Source of the DNA: Alphaproteobacteria bacterium
GTDB taxonomy: Bacteria > Pseudomonadota > Alphaproteobacteria > Acetobacterales > Acetobacteraceae
Assembly (NCBI GenBank): GCA_013298245.1
Contig: JAAFHD010000203.1
Coordinates: forward strand, 1 to 6,739
Reading direction: 5' to 3'
DNA: 6,739 bases
Positions within the stretch are counted from its first letter, which is position 1. Each line of letters starts with the position of its first letter. Shown here piece by piece: positions 1 through 5,278 of this stretch. The notes beneath the pieces are model-generated. The model searched no databases and had not been told where the DNA came from. It worked only from the letters and a program-made list of their open reading frames with translations. The translations under genes were made by a program, and so were the position numbers.

Positions 1-411
1 CCACGGCGCATCAGGCCGCACCACCACGCCGCCCATGTAGCCGACGAGGCGAATGATCCAGGTGAAGTCGCGCAGCGGATCATACGGCACCGGGTGCCCA
101 TTGGCGCGCAGCATGGCGGCGAAGCGGAAGACGCCGCTTGGCATCTGGCTCATGGTGTAGCCATCGGGTCGGGCGTCGCGCGCCAAATGCTGCGCGCCCA
201 TGGTGCCGGACGCGCCGGGGCGGTTTTCCACGATGATGCTCTGGCCCAGATGGCGCGAGGCGATTTCGGCCACGCTGCGCATCTGGATGTCGGTGGCACC
301 ACCTGGCGTCCAGGGCACGATCAGGCGGATGGGGCGGTCGGGGAAGCGGGCCTGGGCAAGCGCGGGTGACGCGATCGGGGCGGCCAGCAGCGCGCGGCGT
401 GAAAGACGCAT
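1..411 (-). CDS. Bug/TctC-family tripartite tricarboxylate transporter substrate-binding protein, N-terminal part (cut by window edge)
   Basis: The first 137 residues are present; the frame runs off the left edge. Residues 1-19 form a Tat-like leader (SRRALL at 4-9, then a short hydrophobic stretch) with a likely cleavage after ALA at 17-19. The mature protein opens with the Bug signature: PDRPIRLIVPW (24-34), the GGATD loop, then VENRPGASG and a DGYT motif. Bug proteins normally have about 320 residues, so more than half is missing. The family binds small carboxylates or other organic anions in the periplasm and may deliver them to TctA/TctB membrane proteins, none of which is visible here; orphan members are common in Acetobacteraceae and Burkholderiales. 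The ATG at 411-409 is supported by GGGAG eight bases upstream and by placing the leader correctly. It is the last visible gene of the leftward operon, 56 bases after the phosphorylase. The family call is secure; the ligand is unknown. Confidence 0.9.
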   Translation of the reverse strand, partial: MRLSRRALLAAPIASPALAQARFPDRPIRLIVPWTPGGATDIQMRSVAEIASRHLGQSIIVENRPGASGTMGAQHLARDARPDGYTMSQMPSGVFRFAAMLRANGHPVPYDPLRDFTWIIRLVGYMGGVVVRPDAPW

Positions 412-419
412 GTCGTTTT

Positions 420-424
420 CTCCC
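420..424 (-). promoter_or_regulatory. Shine-Dalgarno of the Bug gene, partly inside a hairpin
   Basis: On the minus strand GGGAG lies eight bases (AAAACGAC) before the ATG at 411. Its GGG (424-422) is also the end of the right arm of the inverted repeat 422-430/450-458, so folding of the mRNA could hide it. The site decides the start of the Bug protein. Confidence 0.6.
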
Positions 425-458
425 TGCGCGGATGGTGGCGCCTGGGCGACGCGCAGGG
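422..458 (-). repeat. 9-bp perfect inverted repeat in the phosphorylase-Bug gap
   Basis: CCCTGCGCG and its exact reverse complement CGCGCAGGG occupy 422-430 and 450-458, separated by 19 bases. In the leftward transcript this gives a GC-rich stem ending at the ribosome binding site of the Bug gene. No run of T follows the stem on either strand, so it is not an intrinsic terminator. It could be a translational control hairpin, an operator, an mRNA processing/stability element, or chance in GC-rich DNA. Confidence 0.5.
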
Positions 459-467
459 CAACAAAAA

Positions 468-1106
468 TCAGGGCAGCGGGATTTGCGGCGCGGCATCCGC
501 CAGGCGCGAGAGCGCGGTGCGGCTGAGGCGCGCGAGGCGGATCAACCCAGGCAGGTCCTGCGGGCGGCGCAGCAGGGCGCGCATCACCTGCCACGGCGCG
601 GGGTTTCCGTCCGTGTCCAGCCCGTTCGCGGCGGCGGGCGGGATGGCGTCGGCGGCGCTGTCGGCGATGGCGCGCAGCACCGCGAAGGGCACGCCGAGGC
701 GCCGCGCGTGGCGGGCGACGACGTGGCTTTCCATGTCCACGGCGGCAGCACCCGTGGCGGCCAGCAGCGCGGTCTTGGCGGACGGGTTCGGCACCAGCAC
801 ATCACTGCCGGCGATGGGCGCGATGCGCGCGCCGGTGGCCGCGGCAATCGCACGCGTCCAGGTGGCGTCGGTGGCCATCGCGCGATCAGCGATGACGTGG
901 CTGGCCGCGATCAGCGCGCCAGGTGCAAGCCCGCCATCCAGCGCGCCGGCGATGCCGAAGGAGAGCATCGCGCGCGGCGATTCCTGCGCCAGCAGCGCGT
1001 CCAGCCGCCCGGGGTTGGCGGCGGCGCAGATGACGCGCGCATCGGGCGGCAGCAGGGCCGCCTCGGCGCGGAAGCCGACGATGAACAGGACATCGGCGCG
1101 CTTCAA
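468..1106 (-). CDS. Nucleoside phosphorylase-family protein, HpnG-like (hopanoid-associated phosphorylase)
   Basis: This 212-residue protein has the layout of the MTA/SAH nucleosidase and purine phosphorylase superfamily: a first strand DVLFIVGF with the acidic E15 (5-15), the glycine-rich SFGIAGALDGGL (49-60), the nucleoside-site VDMES (123-127, E126) and RAIADSA (145-151, D149 in the usual purine-contact position). The NPGRLDALL stretch (31-39) and the tail RRPQDLPGLIRLARLSR (180-196) resemble HpnG, the enzyme that removes adenine from adenosylhopane during hopanoid side-chain synthesis. No hopanoid gene lies beside it, so it may be a displaced HpnG or a paralogue for another purine nucleoside. 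The start is a TTG (1106-1104) overlapping the amidase stop as TTGA, with AAGG ten bases upstream (1120-1117); I found no better in-frame start nearby. The superfamily is secure, the HpnG assignment moderate. It is probably cytoplasmic, as no leader is seen. Confidence 0.8.
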   Translation of the reverse strand: MKRADVLFIVGFRAEAALLPPDARVICAAANPGRLDALLAQESPRAMLSFGIAGALDGGLAPGALIAASHVIADRAMATDATWTRAIAAATGARIAPIAGSDVLVPNPSAKTALLAATGAAAVDMESHVVARHARRLGVPFAVLRAIADSAADAIPPAAANGLDTDGNPAPWQVMRALLRRPQDLPGLIRLARLSRTALSRLADAAPQIPLP

Positions 1107-2428
1107 ATCGGCGGTGCCTTGCCCATCCAGCCGGCGGCGCGTTCATAGCCGTGGGCGGCGCGGAACAGCTGCGCTTCGGCGAAGGCGGGGGCGACGAATT
1201 GCACTGATAGTGGGAGGCCTTCCGACGATAGGCCCGCCATCAGCGTCAGCGCGGGATGGCCTGTCACGTTAAAGGGCGTGCGCGCCTGGCGCGGATAGGT
1301 GCGCTCCACGGCTTCCACATCATCGATGCGGCAGGCGGGGTCCATGGATGATGCGGTGAGCAGGATGTCCACCTCGCGGAAGGCGGCGTTGACGGCGTCC
1401 GCCAACGGGCCGCGCGCGCGCGTTGCGCGGACATGTTCGTGGGCGGGCAGGAACATGCCGGGCAGCAGGCGGCGCCGCGTGACGGCGGCGTATTTTTCCG
1501 GCGCGTCGCGCAGCCAATCGGCGTGGATGGAACTGCTTTCGGCGTAGAGAATGGTGCGGTTGACGGCGGCGAATTCGTTCAGCGAGGGCAGGGTGACATC
1601 ACGCACCGAAGCACCCTCTGCGGCCAGCAGGCGCGCGGCTTCGTCGATGGCCGCGGCCATCTCCGCCGATGCGGGTTGGTCCTTCTCATGGAAGTGGCGC
1701 ACATAGCCGATACGCAAGCCTCGCAGCCCATCACGCAGCGCGGCGCGATAGGCGCCACCGGCCATCACCTCCAGCATGATGGCGGCATCTTCCACCGTGC
1801 GCGTCATCGGCCCCACATGGTCCAGCGAAAACGCCAGCGGAAACACACCATCGCGCGGCACCAGGCCATAGGTCGGCTTCAGCCCGACAATGCCGCAATG
1901 GCTGGCGGGATGGCGCACCGAGCCACCCGTGTCCGTGCCCAGCGCGCCCGGCACCATGCGCGACGCCACGGCCGCACCCGAACCGGATGACGAACCACCC
2001 GGATGATGCGCCGTGTTCCACGGGTTGCGCGCGGGCGGGAAGGGCAGGTCGAAGGCCGGGCCGCCGATCGCGAATTCATGCGTGGCGAGCTTGGCGGGGA
2101 AGACCGCGCCCGCCGCGCGCAGGCGCGCGATGACGGCGGCATCCGGGCCCGCAACATGGTCCAGGCGTTGGCGCGAATGGCAGGTGGTCGGCTCGCCCGC
2201 GATGTCGATGATGTCCTTCACGCCGATCGGAATGCCGTGCAGCGGGCCGCGTGGCGCTTCGTCATCCAGCGCGCGCGCATCCGCCGGCAGGATGCGGATG
2301 GCGGCATTCAGCGTTGGGTTCAGCGCGGCGATGCGCGCCTGACAATCGGCCAGAAGTTCCGACGGGGCCAGCTTGCGCGCGGCGATCAACGCGCCCGCTT
2401 CGGCGATGGTCAACTGGTGCGGGCTCAT
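1103..2428 (-). CDS. Amidase-signature family hydrolase (GatA/AtzE-like)
   Basis: The 441-residue product is a full-length amidase-signature enzyme, which hydrolyses carboxamide or carbamoyl C-N bonds through a Ser-cisSer-Lys triad. The visible elements are GIPIGVKDIIDIAG (65-78, catalytic K71), the glycine/serine loop GGSSSGSGAAVA (144-155, probable cis-Ser146) and DTGGSVRHPAS (166-176, nucleophile S170), followed by GIVGLKPTYG and HVGPMTR. The 24-residue spacing of S146 and S170 matches the family. No leader is present, so it is cytoplasmic. The ATG overlaps the stop of the small upstream gene as ATGA, and its own stop overlaps the phosphorylase start, which implies translational coupling. 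The AtzG-like neighbour favours an AtzE-type partner-dependent amidase over a stand-alone one or a true GatA (no GatB is seen). The substrate cannot be inferred; automatic labels such as 'Glu-tRNA amidotransferase subunit A' should not be trusted. Confidence 0.93.
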   Translation of the reverse strand: MSPHQLTIAEAGALIAARKLAPSELLADCQARIAALNPTLNAAIRILPADARALDDEAPRGPLHGIPIGVKDIIDIAGEPTTCHSRQRLDHVAGPDAAVIARLRAAGAVFPAKLATHEFAIGGPAFDLPFPPARNPWNTAHHPGGSSSGSGAAVASRMVPGALGTDTGGSVRHPASHCGIVGLKPTYGLVPRDGVFPLAFSLDHVGPMTRTVEDAAIMLEVMAGGAYRAALRDGLRGLRIGYVRHFHEKDQPASAEMAAAIDEAARLLAAEGASVRDVTLPSLNEFAAVNRTILYAESSSIHADWLRDAPEKYAAVTRRRLLPGMFLPAHEHVRATRARGPLADAVNAAFREVDILLTASSMDPACRIDDVEAVERTYPRQARTPFNVTGHPALTLMAGLSSEGLPLSVQFVAPAFAEAQLFRAAHGYERAAGWMGKAPPI

Positions 2429-2601
2429 GTGCGCGGCGCCCAGGCGGGGACGGGTTCCTGCGTCTCGTCCTTGACGCGCGGCAGGTTGGCGCGGTGGCGC
2501 GCCAGTGTGGCCAATGCGTCCAGCACATCGTGCTTGTGGTGCGTCCAGGCGCGGTCCAGGCCAGCGGCCTTGGCGAGGGTTTCGGCTGTCTTGTCATCCA
2601 T
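2425..2601 (-). CDS. Small AtzG-like (DUF4089-type) protein, probable amidase partner subunit
   Basis: This is a 58-residue protein if it starts at the ATG 2601-2599, or 70 residues from a GTG at 2637. Neither start has a strong Shine-Dalgarno. I prefer the ATG because MDDKTAETL starts a helix and the length then matches the roughly 60-70-residue AtzG-like family. The protein looks helical (KTAETLAKAAGL, then HDVLDALATLARH) and ends in an extended acidic/proline tail with DETQEPVPAW, resembling the D-E-x-E-P-x-P tail of AtzG-like proteins. AtzG is a GatC-like small subunit that binds and stabilises the amidase AtzE. The ATGA overlap with the amidase fits a stoichiometric partner. The similarity is by eye and the protein is short; it may instead be an unrelated hypothetical. 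It is the first gene of the leftward operon. Confidence 0.6.
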   Translation of the reverse strand: MDDKTAETLAKAAGLDRAWTHHKHDVLDALATLARHRANLPRVKDETQEPVPAWAPRT

Positions 2602-2655
2602 GGATTGGATGTAGCGCAGCCTGTCGCGCGGTGCCACGATGCCCGCGCAGAAGAG

Positions 2656-2659
2656 AGGA
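2656..2659 (+). promoter_or_regulatory. Shine-Dalgarno of the ABC substrate-binding protein
   Basis: AGGA within AGAGAGGAA lies seven bases before the ATG at 2667. It fixes the start at the leader peptide MHRRTVM and argues against the longer upstream open frame that begins at 2505, whose extra 54 residues do not resemble a leader. Confidence 0.8.
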
Positions 2660-2666
2660 AGCTTCC
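2657..2666. repeat. 10-bp perfect palindrome GGAAGCTTCC abutting the start codon
   Basis: GGAAGCTTCC is self-complementary and ends directly at the ATG of the binding-protein gene, overlapping its Shine-Dalgarno. It sits in the divergent region, where a dimeric regulator could bind, but a single short palindrome may be chance. Confidence 0.35.
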
Positions 2667-4238
2667 ATGCATCGCCGTACCGTCATGGCCGCGGGGGCGT
2701 CTGCTTTCGCCGCACCTTCGCTCGCGCAGCGCACCAACATGATGCGCTTCGTGCCGCAGGCGAACCTCACCGCGCTGGACCCGATCTGGACCACCGCCGC
2801 GGTGACGATGAACCACGCCTACTACGTCTTCGACACGCTCTACGGCGTGGATGAAAACCTGCGCCCGCGCCCGCAAATGGCCGAGGGCCATGAGGTTTCC
2901 GCCGATGGCCGGACCTGGTTGATCCGCCTGCGCGAGGGCCTGCGCTTCCATGATGGCGAGCCGGTGCGCGCGCAGGATTGCGTGCCCAGCCTGCGCCGCT
3001 GGGCCGCGCGCGATACCTTCGGGCAAACGCTGGCGGGCATGGTGGAAGCCTGGGAAGCGGCCGATGACCGCACCATCCGCATCCGCCTGCGCCAGCCCTT
3101 TCCGCTGCTGGCCGACGCACTCGCCAAGCCCAATTCCAACATCGCCTTCATCATGCCCGAGCGGCTCGCCAACACCGACCCGACCACGCAGGTGACGGAG
3201 ATGGTGGGCAGCGGGCCGTACCGTTTCATTCGCAGTGATTTCGTGCCCGGCAGCCGCGTGGCTTACGAAAAATTCGCGGGCTACGTGCCGCGCCAGGAAC
3301 CGCCCGCGTGGGGCTCCGGCGGCAAGGTCGCGCATTTCGACCGCATCGAATGGCACATCATCCCCGACCCCGCGACGGCGTCCGCCGCGCTTCAGAATGG
3401 CGAGATCGACTGGTGGGAACAGGCGCTGGCCGACCTGCTGCCGACGCTGCGGCGCAACCGCAATGTCACGGTCGAGATCACCGATACTGCAGGCTATACG
3501 GGCTGGGGGCGGTTCAATCATTTGCAGCCGCCGTTCAACAATCCCGCGCTGCGGCGCGCGGTGTTGGGCGCGCTGAACCAGGAAGACTACATGCGCGCGG
3601 TGACGGGCAATGACACCAATGCGTTCCGCCTGTGCCGCAGCTTCTGGCCCTGTGGAACGCCATATGGAAACGAGGATGGCGCGGAGGCGTTGACCGCACC
3701 GCGCAACCTGGATGCGACACGCGCGGCCATTCGCGCCAGTGGCTACAATGGCGAACGCATCGTGATCTTGAACCCGACGGATTTCCCCACGATCGGGCCG
3801 TTCGGGCAGGTCACGCATGACCTGTTCAGGCGCCTGGGCCTGAACAGCGAATTGATGGAAAGCGACTGGGGCACCGTGGTGCAGCGGCGCAATTCGCGTG
3901 AGCCGGTGGAGCGTGGCGGGTGGTCCATGTTCCACACCTGGTGGCCTTCGGTCTCCATCCTGAATCCCGCCATCAACGCGGTGATTCGTGGTGCTGGCGA
4001 ACGCGCCTGGTTCGGCTGGCACGGCAATCCGCGCATCGAGGAACTGGCCACGCAATGGCTCGGTGCGCCTGATGCCGCGGCGCAGACGCGCATCGCCGCG
4101 GATATGCAGCGCGAGGCTTTCCAGTCGGTGCCGGCGATGCCGCTGGGGCAGTTCTTCATCCACACCGCGTACCGCGCGAATCTGCGCGGCGTGTTGAAGG
4201 GTGTCGCGCCGTATCCCTGGAATGTAAGGCGCGCCTGA
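2667..4238 (+). CDS. ABC transporter substrate-binding protein, family 5 (DppA/OppA-type)
   Basis: This 523-residue periplasmic binding protein of the SBP_bac_5 family captures a peptide, opine, nickel chelate or similar ligand for an ABC importer. Residues 1-20 form a Tat-like leader (HRRTVM, short alanine-rich core, SLA at 18-20 before Q21). The mature protein shows the family pattern: LDPIWTTAAVT near 37-47, YVFDTLYG (53-60), GRTWLIRLREGLRFHDGEPV (81-100, the family hallmark), GSGPYRF (181-187), then a second lobe with the WWEQALADLL region and the C-terminal return. Length is normal. The start is chosen from the Shine-Dalgarno and leader. No permease or ATPase gene is present, so it is an orphan here or its partners lie elsewhere. 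It is translationally coupled to the downstream metallohydrolase. Family call secure; ligand unknown. Confidence 0.93.
   Translation: MHRRTVMAAGASAFAAPSLAQRTNMMRFVPQANLTALDPIWTTAAVTMNHAYYVFDTLYGVDENLRPRPQMAEGHEVSADGRTWLIRLREGLRFHDGEPVRAQDCVPSLRRWAARDTFGQTLAGMVEAWEAADDRTIRIRLRQPFPLLADALAKPNSNIAFIMPERLANTDPTTQVTEMVGSGPYRFIRSDFVPGSRVAYEKFAGYVPRQEPPAWGSGGKVAHFDRIEWHIIPDPATASAALQNGEIDWWEQALADLLPTLRRNRNVTVEITDTAGYTGWGRFNHLQPPFNNPALRRAVLGALNQEDYMRAVTGNDTNAFRLCRSFWPCGTPYGNEDGAEALTAPRNLDATRAAIRASGYNGERIVILNPTDFPTIGPFGQVTHDLFRRLGLNSELMESDWGTVVQRRNSREPVERGGWSMFHTWWPSVSILNPAINAVIRGAGERAWFGWHGNPRIEELATQWLGAPDAAAQTRIAADMQREAFQSVPAMPLGQFFIHTAYRANLRGVLKGVAPYPWNVRRA
3822..3847. repeat. 10-bp perfect inverted repeat inside the binding-protein gene
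   Basis: CTGTTCAGGC (3822-3831) and GCCTGAACAG (3838-3847) are exact reverse complements with a six-base loop, GCCTGG. The element covers about codons 386-394. It could form a stable mRNA hairpin or bind a dimeric protein, but codon constraint and chance are possible explanations. Confidence 0.4.
4225..4229 (+). promoter_or_regulatory. Shine-Dalgarno of the phosphotriesterase-family gene
   Basis: TAAGG within the last codons of the binding-protein gene lies eight bases before the ATG at 4238. With the TGATG overlap it indicates reinitiation or coupled translation and supports the chosen start. Confidence 0.65.
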
Positions 4239-5278
4239 TGCCATCGCGCGACGAATTGCGCGGCCGCGCGCAGACGGTTTTGGGTGTGGTGGACCCGGGC
4301 GTTCTGGGTTCCACGCTGATGCACGAACACCTGTTGTGGAACATCGTGCCGCCGGCGCGGCGGCATGAGCCGGTGGTGCCGGCGCACAGCCTTGCCACGA
4401 ATTGGGAGATGATGGCGGGCCTGGCTTTCGCGCCCGCCAATGCGCAGAACAAGTCGGTGCCGATTGCTGTTGAAGCCGTGGCGGAGGCGGTCGGCGCGGG
4501 CTGCAACACCATCGTCGAACTGACGATCGGCGGGCTGGAACCGGACCCTGTCGGGTTGCAGCAGATCAGCCGCGAAACCGGCTGCCATATCGTCATGGGC
4601 TGCGGCCATTATGTCGAGGAATACCAGGACCCGGCGAACCATGCGCGCAGTATCGACAGCTTCGCCGAGGAGATGGTCGCGCAGGTGCAGGTGGGCCTGT
4701 GGGGCACCGATGCGCGCGCTGGATTGATCGGCGAAATCGGCTGCCAGAATCCCTGGACGCCGCTGGAACGCCGGGTGCTGGCGGGTGCGATCATCGCGCA
4801 GCAACACACCGGCGCGGCACTCACCATCCACCCCGGCCGCCGCCAGGATCAGCCGCAGGAGGTGATGGATTTCTGCCGCGAACAAGGTGCCGACTGCTCG
4901 CGCGTCATCATGGACCACATCGACCGCACCATCCGCGATGAGGATGCGCTGTTCCGCCTGGCGGATACCGGCTGCGTGCTCGAATGGGATCTCTTTGGCC
5001 AGGAAAGCTGCCTGTATCTGCTCAACCTGGAACACGACATGCCGAACGATGCCGGGCGCCTGCGCGACATCCGCAAGCTGATCGACCGCGGGCACCTCTC
5101 ACAGATCGTGATCAGCCACGACATCTGCCACACCGCGCATATGACGCGCTTCGGCGGCTGGGGCTATGCGCATATCCACAAGCGCGTGCTGCCGCTGATG
5201 CGCAGGCGGGGTTTTTCGGAGGCCGAGATCGACGCGATCCTGGTGGGCAATCCGCGCCGGCTTTTGACGTTCATCTAG
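4238..5278 (+). CDS. Phosphotriesterase-family metal-dependent hydrolase (PHP/PLL-like)
   Basis: The 346-residue TIM-barrel hydrolase carries the metal ligands of the phosphotriesterase family in order: HEH (29-31) after strand 1, E166 in AGLIGEIG, H198 in LTIHPG, H227 in MDHID and D295 in ISHD. The bridging position is glutamate, as in E. coli PHP, rather than the carboxylated lysine of classical phosphotriesterase and many lactonases. A binuclear metal site is therefore expected. Family members act on lactones, esters or phosphotriesters; most relatives have no known substrate, so 'phosphotriesterase' is a family name and not an activity. Length is typical and there is no leader, so the protein is cytoplasmic. 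The ATG shares one base with the binding-protein stop (TGATG), suggesting that the imported ligand or its product is the substrate. Its stop overlaps that of the converging GGT-like gene. Confidence 0.92.
   Translation: MPSRDELRGRAQTVLGVVDPGVLGSTLMHEHLLWNIVPPARRHEPVVPAHSLATNWEMMAGLAFAPANAQNKSVPIAVEAVAEAVGAGCNTIVELTIGGLEPDPVGLQQISRETGCHIVMGCGHYVEEYQDPANHARSIDSFAEEMVAQVQVGLWGTDARAGLIGEIGCQNPWTPLERRVLAGAIIAQQHTGAALTIHPGRRQDQPQEVMDFCREQGADCSRVIMDHIDRTIRDEDALFRLADTGCVLEWDLFGQESCLYLLNLEHDMPNDAGRLRDIRKLIDRGHLSQIVISHDICHTAHMTRFGGWGYAHIHKRVLPLMRRRGFSEAEIDAILVGNPRRLLTFI
5275..5278. other. Shared CTAG: overlapping stop codons of convergent genes
   Basis: The plus-strand TAG of the metallohydrolase (5276-5278) and the minus-strand TAG of the GGT-like gene (5277-5275) lie within one palindromic CTAG. 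No intergenic space or terminator separates the two convergent genes, so each transcript probably runs into the other gene in antisense. Confidence 0.85.

Larger units (their letters stand above)
2602..2666. promoter_or_regulatory. Divergent intergenic region between the two operons
   Basis: These 65 bases separate the AtzG-like start (ATG 2601) from the binding-protein start (ATG 2667). Transcription in both directions must start in or near here unless promoters lie inside the flanking genes. I could not find a convincing -35/-10 pair on either strand: TTGTCA at 2591-2596 has no acceptable -10 partner. If the AtzG-like gene starts at the GTG 2637 instead, only 29 bases remain. The region includes the 10-bp palindrome at 2657-2666. 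Confidence 0.45.

Noticed and set aside
422..458. The inverted repeat as an intrinsic terminator after the phosphorylase gene
   Set aside because: No T run follows the stem in the leftward direction; it is followed by the Shine-Dalgarno and start of the Bug gene.
366..1148. Plus-strand frames of 250-260 codons over the phosphorylase gene
   Set aside because: They mirror the minus-strand phosphorylase, whose motifs and operon overlaps are convincing; their translations are low-complexity Arg/Gly/Ala.
1411..1422. Alternating (CG)6 tract within the amidase gene
   Set aside because: It encodes ordinary residues in frame and is expected occasionally at this base composition; no further sign of function.
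2591..2619. TTGTCA at 2591-2596 as a -35 box for the rightward operon
   Set aside because: The hexamer at the right distance (GCGCAG, 2614-2619) does not resemble a -10 box, and no better spacing is available.
2505..2666. A 54-residue N-terminal extension of the ABC binding protein
   Set aside because: The extension overlaps the divergent AtzG-like gene, contains no leader, and would bury a normal Tat-like signal peptide that has its own Shine-Dalgarno at 2656-2659.
2262..4244. A 660-codon open frame on the minus strand opposite the binding-protein gene and running into the amidase region
   Set aside because: It is antisense to a well-supported gene, its translation is rich in Arg/His/Gly/Ala without any recognisable domain, and long antisense frames are common in GC-rich DNA with strong third-position bias.
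3743..5095. A 450-codon minus-strand frame opposite the binding-protein and phosphotriesterase-family genes
   Set aside because: It spans the junction of two clear genes on the other strand, has no domain signature or Shine-Dalgarno support, and is best explained as a codon-bias shadow.
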